Source of the DNA: CAMDBL01 sp964498125
Lineage (GTDB): Bacteria; Pseudomonadota; Alphaproteobacteria; Rhizobiales; Hyphomicrobiaceae
Length of the DNA stretch: 64,000 bases
Direction: 5' to 3'
Assembly (NCBI GenBank): GCA_964498125.1
Contig: CAZCGE010000097.1
Coordinates: 1-64,000 of the forward strand
The notes under the pieces are model-generated. The model made no database searches, was not told the origin of the DNA, and saw only the letters and a program-made list of their open reading frames with translations. The position numbers and the translations under genes were made by a program. Below are positions 16,184 through 25,431 of this stretch, piece after piece. Positions within the stretch are counted from its first letter, which is position 1; the number at the start of each line of letters is the position of its first letter.

Positions 16184-17208
16184 GCCTTGGTGCCTATCCG
16201 TTGCCGCACGATCGCGTCGCAGATCGCCAGCGGACGTTCGCCGCTGCCGCGTGATTGCGCCAGAACCTCGCCGGTGATCCGGCCGATCACCTCGACTGCG
16301 GCCAGCGTTGCTTCGGGCCGGTCGTCGATCCTCTCCTGATGGAAGTCGATGACGCCGCCGGCGCTGACGAGATAGTCGGGCACGTAGACGATGCCGCGCG
16401 CCGCCATCCGCTCGGCGTCGGCTGGCGTGTCGAGCTGGGCGTTGGCGCCGCCACAGACGAGGCGGACCGCCAGTCGGGGCACGGTGGTCGCGGACAGCAC
16501 ACCGCCCAAGGCGCAGGGGGCGAAAATATCGGCGTTGACGTCATAGATGGCGTCGGCTGCAACCGCACTGGCGCCATGCTGACGAACCGCCGCATCGACG
16601 CGGCGAGGGTCGAGATCGCTCACCACGAGATGCGCGCCGTGCCCGGAGAGATAGGCGCACAGCGGTCCGCCGACGTTGCCGAGGCCCTGAACCGCCACCG
16701 TCAGGCCCTTGATGCCGTCCGTGCCGAACACGTGCGCGGCCGCGGCTTGCAGCGCCGAGAACACGCCGTGCGCCGTCACCGGCACCGGTTGCATCGCACT
16801 TGCCGTTGCCGCGGCGGTGTGCGGCGTCTGACTGCGCATGACGGCCAGATCGTCGAGTGTAGTGCCGACATCGTCGGCGATGACGTATCGGCCGCCGAGG
16901 CTGTTGACGAGCCGGCCCATGGCGCGCAGCAGCTCGGCCGATTTGTGCGTCGCCGGGTCGCCGATGATCACCGACTTACCGCCGCCACAGGGCACGCCGA
17001 CGATGGCGCACTTAGCGGTCATGGCGCGCGACAGGCGCAAGGCATCGCTGAGCGCCGCGCCGTCGTCGGCATAGGGCCACATGCGGCAGCCGCCGAACGC
17101 CGGCCCGAGGGCGGTCGAATGAATGGCGATGATCGCCTTCAACCCGCTCGCCGAGTCGAAGGCATGCACAACGTGCTCATGGCCATCGAAATCGGTGTGG
17201 CTGAACAT
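16180..17208 (-). CDS. Leu/Phe/Val-type amino-acid dehydrogenase
   Basis: Enzyme of 342 aa when started at MFSHTDFDGHEHVVHAFD (17208); the frame is open to 17316 but the extra 36 residues look non-coding. The motifs are those of leucine dehydrogenase: GGCRMWPY, the catalytic-lysine segment VGVPCGGGKSVIIGDP, the NAD-binding VQGLGNVGG and CGGANAQL. It deaminates a branched or aromatic amino acid to its 2-oxo acid with NAD. It is distinct from the longer paralogue at 1269–2549. Last gene of a reverse-strand group. Confidence 0.88.
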   Translation of the reverse strand: MFSHTDFDGHEHVVHAFDSASGLKAIIAIHSTALGPAFGGCRMWPYADDGAALSDALRLSRAMTAKCAIVGVPCGGGKSVIIGDPATHKSAELLRAMGRLVNSLGGRYVIADDVGTTLDDLAVMRSQTPHTAAATASAMQPVPVTAHGVFSALQAAAAHVFGTDGIKGLTVAVQGLGNVGGPLCAYLSGHGAHLVVSDLDPRRVDAAVRQHGASAVAADAIYDVNADIFAPCALGGVLSATTVPRLAVRLVCGGANAQLDTPADAERMAARGIVYVPDYLVSAGGVIDFHQERIDDRPEATLAAVEVIGRITGEVLAQSRGSGERPLAICDAIVRQRIGTKA

Positions 17209-17377
17209 CGGCAGGCCTCGCGCAATGGCTTTGCATAGGGATGGTAGGTGGCTTTCCCCGCACTCGCCAGCCCGCCCGCATGATCGGCCGGCATTGCTGT
17301 GGATGGAATCGTGCACAGCTAGAACATGCGGGCTGCCGCGAGGCTTGCGGGCATCGGCACGACGTGATGCCTCTTGC

Positions 17378-18223
17378 TCAAGCCATCCGCGGCGACCAGC
17401 CGTAGATGCGCGCCGTGTTGGCGCCCATCAGCTTGACCTTGTCGCTGTCCGAGATGCGGCTCGTCGCGCGGAAGGCATCGACGCCTTGCGCGTAGGAGAG
17501 GAAGTTCACCGCGCGAGTCCAGTCCGTGCCCCACAGGCAGCGGTCGATGCCGAACGCGTCGATCATCCGGCAGACCGGGTCCCAGATATCCGAATAGGGG
17601 TAGGGCTCGCGCGACAAAGTGCAGGCGCCGGTGATCTTCATCGCGACGTTATCGAGTTTGGCCAGCGTCAGCACTTTCGCCAGCTCGGCCCATGGCTCCG
17701 CCAGCACCGGCGGCTCGTGCGGCTGAACCAGGCCGAGGTGATCAACGATAATCCGCGTATCGGGATTACGGCGGATCAGCTCGATGCCCTGGTCGAGCCG
17801 ACCGGCGATGTGCAGGTTGACGGGCAGCGAGAGCCGGGCGGCTGTCGCCAGCACCCGGTTGAGCCCGGCATCGGCGGGGTCCGCGGCAAGGCCGCTGCGC
17901 ACAAGCAGCATGCGGATGCCGACGGCGCCGGGCGTGCGCTGCCACTCCGCGATGATCTCGGCGACGACGGGATCAGCCGGATCGACCGGCTTCACCAGCG
18001 CGAACCGGCCGGGATGGCGTTTGTGCACCTCCAGCGCATAGCTGGCGTCGTAGCGGTACATCGTGAAGGCCGACACCAGGATCGCGCCGTCGACGCCTGC
18101 GTCATCTATCTTCGCTACGGTCTGATCGCCCGTGACCTCCGGCGGCCCCGCCAAAACGGCGTGCCACGGCCGGCCTGGGTGATTGCGCTCGTAGGCATGG
18201 ACCTGCGCGTCGATCGTTAGCAT
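17378..18223 (-). CDS. amidohydrolase-family protein (TIM-barrel hydrolase, COG3618-like)
   Basis: Metal-dependent hydrolase of the amidohydrolase 2 type, 281 aa. The start MLTIDAQVHAYERN at 18223 follows a GAGAGG ribosome-binding site and gives the usual N-terminal D-x-H (DAQVHAY). Other family markers are LHIAGRLDQ, IIVDHLGL, AMKITGAC and the C-terminal CLWGTDWTRAV. Substrates in this family are lactones or carboxylated acids; the specific one is unknown. Confidence 0.85.
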   Translation of the reverse strand: MLTIDAQVHAYERNHPGRPWHAVLAGPPEVTGDQTVAKIDDAGVDGAILVSAFTMYRYDASYALEVHKRHPGRFALVKPVDPADPVVAEIIAEWQRTPGAVGIRMLLVRSGLAADPADAGLNRVLATAARLSLPVNLHIAGRLDQGIELIRRNPDTRIIVDHLGLVQPHEPPVLAEPWAELAKVLTLAKLDNVAMKITGACTLSREPYPYSDIWDPVCRMIDAFGIDRCLWGTDWTRAVNFLSYAQGVDAFRATSRISDSDKVKLMGANTARIYGWSPRMA

Positions 18224-18355
18224 GAAATGCCTCTCCGGTCCGAGATGAAGATCGTGCCGTATTGTCCGGGCCAGCCCGGCTTCGGCAACCAGGGATGGCG
18301 CGTGCGTGGCCATCGGGTGACCTGTGGGTTCCGGCATCGAGCCGGACACATTTTG

Positions 18356-18844
18356 TCACGCGTCCAGGGCAGCCGCGAAGGCGTCGAGGGCGGCCATGCC
18401 GAAGGCGATCATGTTGGCGCGGCGATCGGCGCTGCCGGTCTTGATCGACAGCGTTCGCGGCCTGGGGCCGGCGATGGCGATCGAGGTGTGCCCGGCCGGG
18501 TCGCCGTAGCGATTGCCGGTCGGCCCGGCGGCGCCCGTCTCCGCCAGGCCCCACGTCGCCTTGTGCTTGTCGCGCATGCGCTCGGCGGCGAACGCGGCGT
18601 AGGGCTCGCTCGACGAGCGCAGCCCCAGCCGTTTCATATCCGCTTCGGCGATGCCGAGCAGCACCTCGCGCGAGGTGTAGGTGTACGACACCGCGCCGCC
18701 GAGGAAATAGGCGGAGGCGCCGGGCACGGAAAGCAGCACGGCACTGAGCAGTCCACCGGTGGATGACTCCACCACGGCCACGCTCTCTCTCCTGGCAATC
18801 AGCCGAGCGGCGATGCGCTCGGCCAGCGGATACAGCGTCTCCAT
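18356..18844 (-). CDS. CinA-family nicotinamide-nucleotide amidohydrolase
   Basis: Stand-alone CinA C-terminal domain of 162 aa (PncC type), which deamidates NMN to nicotinate mononucleotide in pyridine nucleotide salvage. Characteristic motifs are VAVVESSTGGLLSAVL, FLGGAVSYTYTSR and WGLAETGAAGPTGNRYGDPA. Its ATG overlaps the stop codon of the aldo/keto reductase by one base, implying translational coupling. The N-terminal CinA domain is absent, as in most PncC proteins. Confidence 0.88.
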   Translation of the reverse strand: METLYPLAERIAARLIARRESVAVVESSTGGLLSAVLLSVPGASAYFLGGAVSYTYTSREVLLGIAEADMKRLGLRSSSEPYAAFAAERMRDKHKATWGLAETGAAGPTGNRYGDPAGHTSIAIAGPRPRTLSIKTGSADRRANMIAFGMAALDAFAAALDA

Positions 18845-19791
18845 CAGGCGTTCCCCTGCGCGATCTTGTCGACCTCGGCCACCTCGGCCGCGGTCAGCTC
18901 CCACTCGGCGGCCTTGACGTTGGCTTTCACCTGCGCGCCGGTGGAGGCGCCGGCAATGACGCTGATCACCGGTCGCTTGGCGAGCAGCCAGCCGAACGCC
19001 AGGTCGATCAGGGACTTGCCTTTCTTGTCGCAATAGGCGCCGAGTTGTTCGGCGATCAGCATATTGCGGTCGGTCATGTAGCGGTCGGCGAAGCGCGGGA
19101 TCTTGGCCATGCGCGTGCCGGCTGGCGGCGGCACGCCGCGCTTGTACTTGCCGGTCAGCAGGCCGCTGGCCAGCGGGAAGTAGGGCACCAGACCCATGCC
19201 ACAGGCGTCCAGCGCCGGCATCAGTTCCTTCTCGGCGTCGCGCACCACCAGGCTCAGCTCGTCCTGAGCCGCGATGAACGGATTGAGGCCGTTGGTCTTG
19301 GCCGTCCAGTGTGCATCCAACACGCCCCAGGCCGGCACGTTGGAGCAGGCGATGTAGCGCACCTTGCCCTGCCGGATCAGGTCGTCGAGCGCACGCAAGG
19401 ACTCCTCGATCGGCGTCACGCCGTCGGGCCGATGCAGGTAGTAGAGGTCGATATAGTCGGTGCCGAGCCGCGTCAGGCTGGCCTCGACCGCGCTCATGAT
19501 GTAGCGGCGCGAGGTGCCGAATTGCCAGCCCTTCTCATCCATTTGCAGGCCGAACTTGGTGGCCAGAACGACGTCCTTGCGGCGCGCGCCCAGAAGCTGG
19601 CCGATCAGGCGCTCCGAGCCGCCCTGCTTGCCGTAGTGGTCGGCGGTGTCGAAGAAATTGATGCCAGCGTCGAGTGCGGTGTGCACGACCTCCTTGGCAG
19701 CGTTATCGTCGATGCGGTCGCCGAGATTGTTGAGGCCGAGGCCGATGACCGAGACCTTGAGGCCCGAGCGGCCGAGTGTACGCTGTTTCAT
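18844..19791 (-). CDS. aldo/keto reductase
   Basis: NADPH-dependent oxidoreductase of 315 aa with the (beta/alpha)8 fold. The catalytic tetrad is visible as NFFDTADHYG (Asp and Tyr), LATKFG (Lys) and LYYLHRPD (His). The C-terminal segment VISVIAGASTGAQVKAN is the cofactor-phosphate site. First gene of the reverse-strand group with the CinA-type deamidase and amidohydrolase. Substrate not predictable. Confidence 0.92.
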   Translation of the reverse strand: MKQRTLGRSGLKVSVIGLGLNNLGDRIDDNAAKEVVHTALDAGINFFDTADHYGKQGGSERLIGQLLGARRKDVVLATKFGLQMDEKGWQFGTSRRYIMSAVEASLTRLGTDYIDLYYLHRPDGVTPIEESLRALDDLIRQGKVRYIACSNVPAWGVLDAHWTAKTNGLNPFIAAQDELSLVVRDAEKELMPALDACGMGLVPYFPLASGLLTGKYKRGVPPPAGTRMAKIPRFADRYMTDRNMLIAEQLGAYCDKKGKSLIDLAFGWLLAKRPVISVIAGASTGAQVKANVKAAEWELTAAEVAEVDKIAQGNA

Positions 19792-20157
19792 CCTTTACCT
19801 CATTGTTCGCATGGGCGGCGGACGGTCGCCCCGAGCGCATCGACGTCGACAGACGTTGCCCGCACTGAAGTGAGCAAAGCAGTTTTCGCGTGACTTGGAA
19901 ACAGCGTTGACACAGTGCCACTGTGCTTCGTGTTGCGACCGCTCCCCACGTCAGTCAGATCCGTGATGTCGGTCCATGCCGCCGATCACATGATGCTTTT
20001 GTGACACAGGCCTTTCGCGGAAAGTTGTTACACTCAGCAGCAGTCGAATCGCAAAAGTAGGCGTCCAAAAAAGAGGAGGAATGGCACGGGGCCATCCACC
20101 ACGTCGGCAGCCGCAATGCGATTGGCTGCAATGGCTCACGGCTACGTTTCCAAAGAG
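19792..20157. other. intergenic region with a small palindrome
   Basis: About 370 bp between divergent genes with no credible coding frame. It contains the perfect palindrome CACAGTG-C-CACTGTG at 19911–19925 next to a TTGACA hexamer (19907–19912), which could be an operator for one of the flanking genes. Nothing else is evident. Confidence 0.5.
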
Positions 20158-20200
20158 GGCTCATATTTCTCTTCAGCCAAGTGTCTTGGAGAAATGAGCC
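20158..20200 (+). promoter_or_regulatory. leader hairpin that pairs the ribosome-binding site
   Basis: The 43 bases before the start codon at 20201 form a long hairpin. GGCTCAT (20158–20164) pairs with ATGAGCC (20194–20200), TTCTC (20167–20171) with GAGAA (20189–20193), and CAAG/CTTG forms the tip around TGT. The Shine-Dalgarno GGAG (20188–20191) is within the stem. Translation would need melting or a bound factor, so this could be a regulated leader or thermosensor. Pairing is seen; function is inferred. Confidence 0.55.
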
Positions 20201-20587
20201 ATGATGATCAAACGATCAAGCACGCTGCCCGCAGTGTGGATCATAATTGCGTTTTTCGCAGTTCTCAGTCCAGAGACAGTTCGATCGCAAGACCAGCACG
20301 GCATGCACGGGCATGGCCATGATGGCCTGCATTCCTGGTACTTGACGCTCAAACAGCCAGGCAGCGGCATGTCATGCTGCAACAACGAAGATTGCCGGCC
20401 AACGATGTCCCGCGTCGTCGATAACGCCGTCCAGGTGGAAATCGATGGCGAATGGACGAATGTGCCGCCCGAGAAAATCGTCAAAACGCCGTCGCCGGAT
20501 CTCGGATCGCACGTCTGCGCCCCCAAGCAGAATAAGAAGCTGCCAAAGGGGCATATCTACTGCGTGATCTTGGGCTCCGGCGTGTAG
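20201..20587 (+). CDS. secreted His/Cys-rich protein, unknown function
   Basis: Protein of 128 aa with a signal peptide (residues 1–29, ending SPETVRSQ). The mature N-terminus is histidine-rich (HGMHGHGHDGLH), followed by WYLTLKQPGSGMSCCNNEDC. Further cysteines at GSHVCAPK and IYCVIL suggest disulphides or a metal site. The His cluster points to a periplasmic metal-binding role, but I do not recognise a named family. A hairpin covers its ribosome-binding site. The 209 bp downstream hold no gene. Confidence 0.75.
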   Translation: MMIKRSSTLPAVWIIIAFFAVLSPETVRSQDQHGMHGHGHDGLHSWYLTLKQPGSGMSCCNNEDCRPTMSRVVDNAVQVEIDGEWTNVPPEKIVKTPSPDLGSHVCAPKQNKKLPKGHIYCVILGSGV

Positions 20588-20796
20588 GCCGGATCACGGA
20601 ATTGTTGCGCCCGTAACTGGCATTGCCGCTGGATATCGCAATGACCGTTCGTCGCGGTCACTTCGGCTCGTGAGTCATGGCACTCATGCATGGGCCGCGG
20701 TCGCATTGCTCGGGCGCGGCAACCTGCCCTATCCTGGCATCGCATGCACAAACAAAGAGGCGCCGCCCCGCGCCCACCACCGGAGGAACCGCACCC

Positions 20797-22032
20797 ATGG
20801 CCAGGCCGAAGATCATCGTCCAGCTCTACCCCGTGATGCCGGCCAAGGACGAGAACGATCGCAAGGCAAAGCGTCCGCTCGGCTCCGACAGCGAGCTGTA
20901 CCACCGCGTCGTGCACGAGTGGACCGACATCATCAAGGAAGCCGACAGGATGGGCGTGTGGGGCTGCTCGACCATCGAGCACCATCTGCACTCGGAGGGC
21001 TACGAGGTCGGCCCCAACCCCGGCGTGCTCAACGCCTATTGGGCCAACCACATCACCAAGATGCGCGTCGGTGCGCTGGGTTATGTGGCAGCCACGCAAG
21101 ACCCGATCCGCATCGCCGAGGAAACGGCGATCATCGACCACCTGACCAATGGCAAGTATTTCGTCGGCTTCGCGCGCGGCTACCAGTCGCGCTGGACCAA
21201 CATTCTCGGTCAATTCTCGGGCACCGAAGCGACCAGCTCCGATGGCGGCGACGTCGACCGAAGAAATCGCGAAATCTTCGAGGAACGGGTCGAGATGATC
21301 CTCGACTGCTGGACCAAGGAGAGCGTGTCGCTGAACGGCAAGCATTACCAGGCGCCTTATCCCTTCGACACCGGCGTGGTCGGCTACACCGGCGCTGGGA
21401 TCGCGCGCGAAGCCGGCGCCAAGGGCGAGATCGACGCACAGGGCGCTGTGCGTCGCGTCTCGGTGGTGCCCAAGCCCTACCAGAAGCCTTATCCGCCGGT
21501 GTTCATTGGCGTGCACAAGAGCCGCGAAACGATCGAGTTCTGCGCCAAGCACGGCTTCCATCCCTGCTTCTTCAACCCGACCGACACGGTGATCGAGCTG
21601 TCGAAGATGTACCGCGATCTGGCGGCCAAGCACGGCCGCACTTTCCGCCCCGGCGAGCGCCAGAACATCGTCCGCCAGACCCGGCTCGCCAAGAACGAGG
21701 CGGATCTCCAGGCGCGCGTGATGAAGTACGACATCGACATCTTCAAGAATTTCTACTCGCAGTTCGCCAACCACTCCGTCGACCCCGCCGACAAGTCCGA
21801 TGCCGCCGCATTCAAGTCGATGCGTAACACCAGCTTCCTGGCTGGCGGCACGGTCGACGAGGCGCGCCGCTACTGGGGCGACATCTTCAAGAAGCAGCCC
21901 TTCGAGTACATCACACTGATCTGGCACTTCGCCCAGCAACCCAAGGATCTGGTGCTGGAGGAAATGCGGCTGTTCATGGAAAAGGTCGTGCCCGAGCTGG
22001 AGGTGCCGGAGTTCCCGGACGCGGCTGGGTAG
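20797..22032 (+). CDS. LLM-class flavin-dependent oxidoreductase
   Basis: Bacterial luciferase-like flavoprotein of 411 aa. The start at 20797 has a strong ribosome-binding site (CGGAGGAA). Family features are the N-terminal strand KIIVQLYPVMP, the STIEHHLHSEGY segment, VGALGYVAATQDPIRIAEET and GKYFVGFARGYQSRW, and later KPYPPVFIGVHKSRETIEFC. It would use reduced flavin from a separate reductase to oxygenate an unknown substrate. It precedes the tctBAC operon by 220 bp. Confidence 0.88.
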   Translation: MARPKIIVQLYPVMPAKDENDRKAKRPLGSDSELYHRVVHEWTDIIKEADRMGVWGCSTIEHHLHSEGYEVGPNPGVLNAYWANHITKMRVGALGYVAATQDPIRIAEETAIIDHLTNGKYFVGFARGYQSRWTNILGQFSGTEATSSDGGDVDRRNREIFEERVEMILDCWTKESVSLNGKHYQAPYPFDTGVVGYTGAGIAREAGAKGEIDAQGAVRRVSVVPKPYQKPYPPVFIGVHKSRETIEFCAKHGFHPCFFNPTDTVIELSKMYRDLAAKHGRTFRPGERQNIVRQTRLAKNEADLQARVMKYDIDIFKNFYSQFANHSVDPADKSDAAAFKSMRNTSFLAGGTVDEARRYWGDIFKKQPFEYITLIWHFAQQPKDLVLEEMRLFMEKVVPELEVPEFPDAAG

Positions 22033-22252
22033 GGCATCCGGTTTCGGGTCGCGAGAGCAGGCCTGACATTGCGCACGCCAACGGCAAGCTGTCGGGTCTG
22101 GCCACATGCTCCAGGGCGATTCAATCCAAGCCGTCGACACATGACGGTACGATGCGAATGCATGGCATCACCCTACCCGTGAAGGCGGATTTCCCAAACT
22201 GCCGGCCCCGTGTTAGCTTCCGTGCAAAAGAAGATGCCGGAGGGGTGGTTTC

Positions 22253-22714
22253 GTGCAACGCGGTTGGCAAATTGCGTGCGTTTGTCTGTTGGCGGTTTTT
22301 ATCGCCGCCCTTGTCACCTCGTTTGGCTACTCGCTGACCGATGCGCTGGGTCCCGGGCCGGGCTTCTTTCCCTTCTGGTTGAGCCTGATCGGCATCGTGC
22401 TGACCGGCGCGATGCTGTTGCAGCTGGTGCGCGGCGCGATCCTCGCGGATGCCGCCGTCGAAATCGTGCCGAACCGTTCGGCGGCCTTGCAAGCCGGTGG
22501 CGTGCTGGTCGCGCTGACAGCGGCGGCAGCTCTGTTGGAGCCGCTCGGGTTCCGGCTGACGATGCTGCCCTTCGTCGCCGGCCTGCTGCTCACCCTCGGC
22601 GCGCGCTCGCTGCTCGCCATCGCGCTCTGCGCCGTCGGGGGCAGCTTCGGCGTGTTCCACGTCTTCTACTATTGGCTCAAGGTGCCGCTGCCAATCGGCG
22701 CGCTGGGGATTTGA
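22253..22714 (+). CDS. tctB: tripartite tricarboxylate transporter, small membrane subunit TctB
   Basis: Small integral membrane subunit of 153 aa with four hydrophobic helices. TctB markers are GPGPGFFPFWLSLIGIVLT near residue 35 and the C-terminal RSLLAIALCAVGGSFGVFHV. It starts with GTG after CCGGAGGGG. It is the first gene of the tctB–tctA–tctC operon, with 11 bp to tctA. Confidence 0.9.
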   Translation: MQRGWQIACVCLLAVFIAALVTSFGYSLTDALGPGPGFFPFWLSLIGIVLTGAMLLQLVRGAILADAAVEIVPNRSAALQAGGVLVALTAAAALLEPLGFRLTMLPFVAGLLLTLGARSLLAIALCAVGGSFGVFHVFYYWLKVPLPIGALGI

Positions 22715-22725
22715 GGTGGTTTCAA

Positions 22726-24222
22726 GTGGATACGTTGCAACACCTCACGACGGGCCTGGCGGCGGCCATGAGCCTGCAGAATTTCTCGTTTGCGCTGGTC
22801 GGCTGCATCCTCGGCACACTGATCGGCGTGCTGCCGGGGCTCGGGCCGGCGGCCGGCACCGCGATCCTGATCCCGCTCACCTTCCATCTCGACCCGACCG
22901 GCGCCCTGATCATGCTGTCGGCGATCTACTACGGCGCCATGTATGGCGGCACCATCACCTCGGTGCTGATCAACGTGCCGGGGGAAGCGGCCTCGGTTGT
23001 CACCTGCTTCGATGGACATCAGATGGCCAAGCAGGGCCGCGGCGGCACCGCGCTCGGCATCGCCGCCATCGGCTCCTTCATCGGCGGCATCACCGCCACG
23101 GTGGCGCTGATCGTGGTGGCGCCGCCCTTGGCCAAGTTTGCGCTGAGCTTCGGGCCGCCGGAATTCTTCGCGCTGATGCTGGTGGGTCTGTGCCTCGTCA
23201 CCGGTCTTGCCGGACGCTCGCTGCTGGCCGGTCTTGCCATGGCCGTGCTGGGCCTGCTGATCGCCATGGTCGGCATCGACCCGGTGCGCGGGGCGCCGCG
23301 CTTTACGCTCGGAATTCCCAGTCTCTACGACGGGGTCGGCTTTATTCCCGTGGTGATGGGCCTGTTCGGCGTCGCCGAGATCCTATTGACCGTGGAGAAA
23401 CCCTATCGCGAGGTGGTCAAGACCAGCCTCGCCTCGCTGCTGCCGTCGCGCGAGGAATGGCGACGCTCGATCGGCGCCATCACGCGCGGCACTGGCATCG
23501 GCTTTTTCTTAGGCTTGATCCCCGGCGTCGGCGCCATCATCCCGACCTTTGCCGCCTATATTCTCGAGAAGCGCCTGTCGAAGACGCCGGAGAGGTTCGG
23601 TCAGGGCGCCATCGAGGGCGTGGCGGCACCCGAGAGCGCCAACAACGCCTACGCCAACGCGGCGATGATCCCGCTGCTGACACTTGGCATCCCCAGCTCA
23701 CCGACCATCGCGGTGCTGATGGGGGCCTTCATCGTCAACGGCCTGACCCCCGGCCCCTTCCTGTTCCAGGAGCGTCCCGATCTGGTCTGGGCGGTGATCG
23801 CCAGCTTCCTGATCGGCAACATCCTGCTGCTGATCCTGAACCTGCCCCTGGTCGGGCTGTGGGCGCGCCTGCTGCACCTGCCCTATCAGTACATCTGCGT
23901 TGGCACCCTGCTGTTCTGCGTGCTCGGCGCCTACTCCCTGCAGCAGAACGAGTTCGACGTCGGTGTCATGATCGTCTGCGGCATCATCGGCTACGGCATG
24001 CGCAAGATCGATCTGCCGATCGCGCCGCTGGTGCTCGGCCTGATCCTCGGACCATTCCTCGAAAAGTCGCTGCGCACCTCGCTGGAGATGTCGGCCGGCG
24101 ATTTCTCGATCTTCTTCACGCGCCCCCTGTGCCTGTCGCTGCTCGTCATCGCCGCCTTGGTGCTGATTGCCTCGGCGCTGCAACTGGCGCCGGCCGAGGT
24201 GCGCGAGGCATCGAACGACTAG
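22726..24222 (+). CDS. tctA: tripartite tricarboxylate transporter, large permease subunit TctA
   Basis: Twelve-helix permease of 498 aa, the normal TctA length when started at GTG 22726 (ribosome-binding site GAGGTGG). Conserved blocks are LIGVLPGLGPAAGTAILIPL, IYYGAMYGGTITSVLINVPG, CFDGHQMAKQGRGGTALGIA and the second-half repeat GLIPGVGAIIPTFAAYILEK. It works with TctB and the receptor TctC to import a carboxylate driven by the proton or sodium gradient. Confidence 0.95.
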   Translation: MDTLQHLTTGLAAAMSLQNFSFALVGCILGTLIGVLPGLGPAAGTAILIPLTFHLDPTGALIMLSAIYYGAMYGGTITSVLINVPGEAASVVTCFDGHQMAKQGRGGTALGIAAIGSFIGGITATVALIVVAPPLAKFALSFGPPEFFALMLVGLCLVTGLAGRSLLAGLAMAVLGLLIAMVGIDPVRGAPRFTLGIPSLYDGVGFIPVVMGLFGVAEILLTVEKPYREVVKTSLASLLPSREEWRRSIGAITRGTGIGFFLGLIPGVGAIIPTFAAYILEKRLSKTPERFGQGAIEGVAAPESANNAYANAAMIPLLTLGIPSSPTIAVLMGAFIVNGLTPGPFLFQERPDLVWAVIASFLIGNILLLILNLPLVGLWARLLHLPYQYICVGTLLFCVLGAYSLQQNEFDVGVMIVCGIIGYGMRKIDLPIAPLVLGLILGPFLEKSLRTSLEMSAGDFSIFFTRPLCLSLLVIAALVLIASALQLAPAEVREASND

Positions 24223-24251
24223 TGACTGACAAACCAAGGAGGAACGCCAGC

Positions 24252-25232
24252 ATGTCACGCTTCACACCAGCGATCATCGGCGCCGCAGCGGCACTCGCGC
24301 TCGGCACCGCAGCCGCGCTCGCGCAGGACTTTCCCACCCGGCCGATTCAGCTGATGGTCGCCTTCCCGGCCGGCGGGTCGACGGACATCGCCGGACGCAT
24401 CGTCGCCGCCATCGCCGAGAAGGAGCTCGGCCAGTCGATCGTCGTCGTCAACAAGGGCGGCGCCGGCGGCCAGGTGGGCTGGACCGATATGATTCGCCAG
24501 AAGCCCGACGGTTATTTCATCGGCTTCATCAATTTGCCGGCGACCAACACGGTCATCCTCGACCCGGACCGCAAGGCCATCTTCACCGAGAAGGACTTCA
24601 CGCCGATCATCAACCAGGTGCTCGATCCGGGCGTCGTCTGGGTCAGGGCGGACAGCCCATACAAGACGATGAAGGATTTGATCGAAGCCGCCAAAAAATC
24701 ACCGGGCACCATCCGCGCCGCCACCACCGGCATTCTGTCCGACGATCACTTAGCGATCCTGATGACCGAGGAGGCCGCGCCCGGCGTCACCTTCCGGTTG
24801 GTGCATCTGGAAGGCGGCGCGGCGCAGTTCAAGGAAATCATGTCGGGCAACATCGACGTTGCCTTCGACAACGTCGGCAGCATCATGACGCGGGTCAAGT
24901 CCGGCGAGGTGCGTGCGCTCGCCGTGCTCGACGACGTGCGTTCGAAGTTCCTGCCCGACGTGCCGACCTCGAAAGAGATCGGCTATCCGACCATCATCTC
25001 GAATTCGACCCGCGGCATCGCCGGGCCGAAGAACATGCCGGCTCCGATCGTCGCCAAGCTGCGCGACGTTCTCAAGAAAGCCATGGAGCACCCCGATCAC
25101 GTCAAGAAGCTCGACGACCAGGGCATCGCCATCAAGATCATGGTGGGCGAGGAGTACGATAAATACTTCGCCGACACCCACGCCAAGGCCAAGAAATATA
25201 CCGAGTGGGCGAAGAGCCGGCAGCAGAAATGA
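24252..25232 (+). CDS. tctC: tripartite tricarboxylate transporter receptor TctC
   Basis: Periplasmic receptor of 326 aa for the adjacent TctAB. Signal peptide residues 1–26 end ALAQD; the motifs LMVAFPAGGSTDIAGR, VVVNKGGAGGQVGW and DGYFIGFINLPATN follow. A good ribosome-binding site (AAGGAGGAA) precedes the start. Unlike the three orphan receptors at the left of the window, this one is with its permease genes. The ligand is unknown; the MmgE/PrpD gene that converges downstream hints at a tricarboxylate or 2-methylcitrate-like acid. Confidence 0.93.
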   Translation: MSRFTPAIIGAAAALALGTAAALAQDFPTRPIQLMVAFPAGGSTDIAGRIVAAIAEKELGQSIVVVNKGGAGGQVGWTDMIRQKPDGYFIGFINLPATNTVILDPDRKAIFTEKDFTPIINQVLDPGVVWVRADSPYKTMKDLIEAAKKSPGTIRAATTGILSDDHLAILMTEEAAPGVTFRLVHLEGGAAQFKEIMSGNIDVAFDNVGSIMTRVKSGEVRALAVLDDVRSKFLPDVPTSKEIGYPTIISNSTRGIAGPKNMPAPIVAKLRDVLKKAMEHPDHVKKLDDQGIAIKIMVGEEYDKYFADTHAKAKKYTEWAKSRQQK

Positions 25233-25431
25233 ACCGGAGCTTGCTTGTGGCAAGGCATGCCGGGGTGTGATCGGAGTGGAAAGACGCCCTAGCTGATGAT
25301 CCGATCCTGGCGGACGGTCGGGTCATCGACCCGTCGCAATCGATCGACGGGCTGATCGACCCGCATACCCCCAAGTCCACCGGGCCCCAAGTCGACTGGG
25401 GCGGCACCGCGCCGCGGCTGGGGTGCGCCGC

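Noticed and set aside
22033..22110. Third full copy of the GTAG palindrome after the LLM flavoprotein gene
   Set aside because: Only short GTCGGGTC-like fragments are shared and the GTAG ends are missing.
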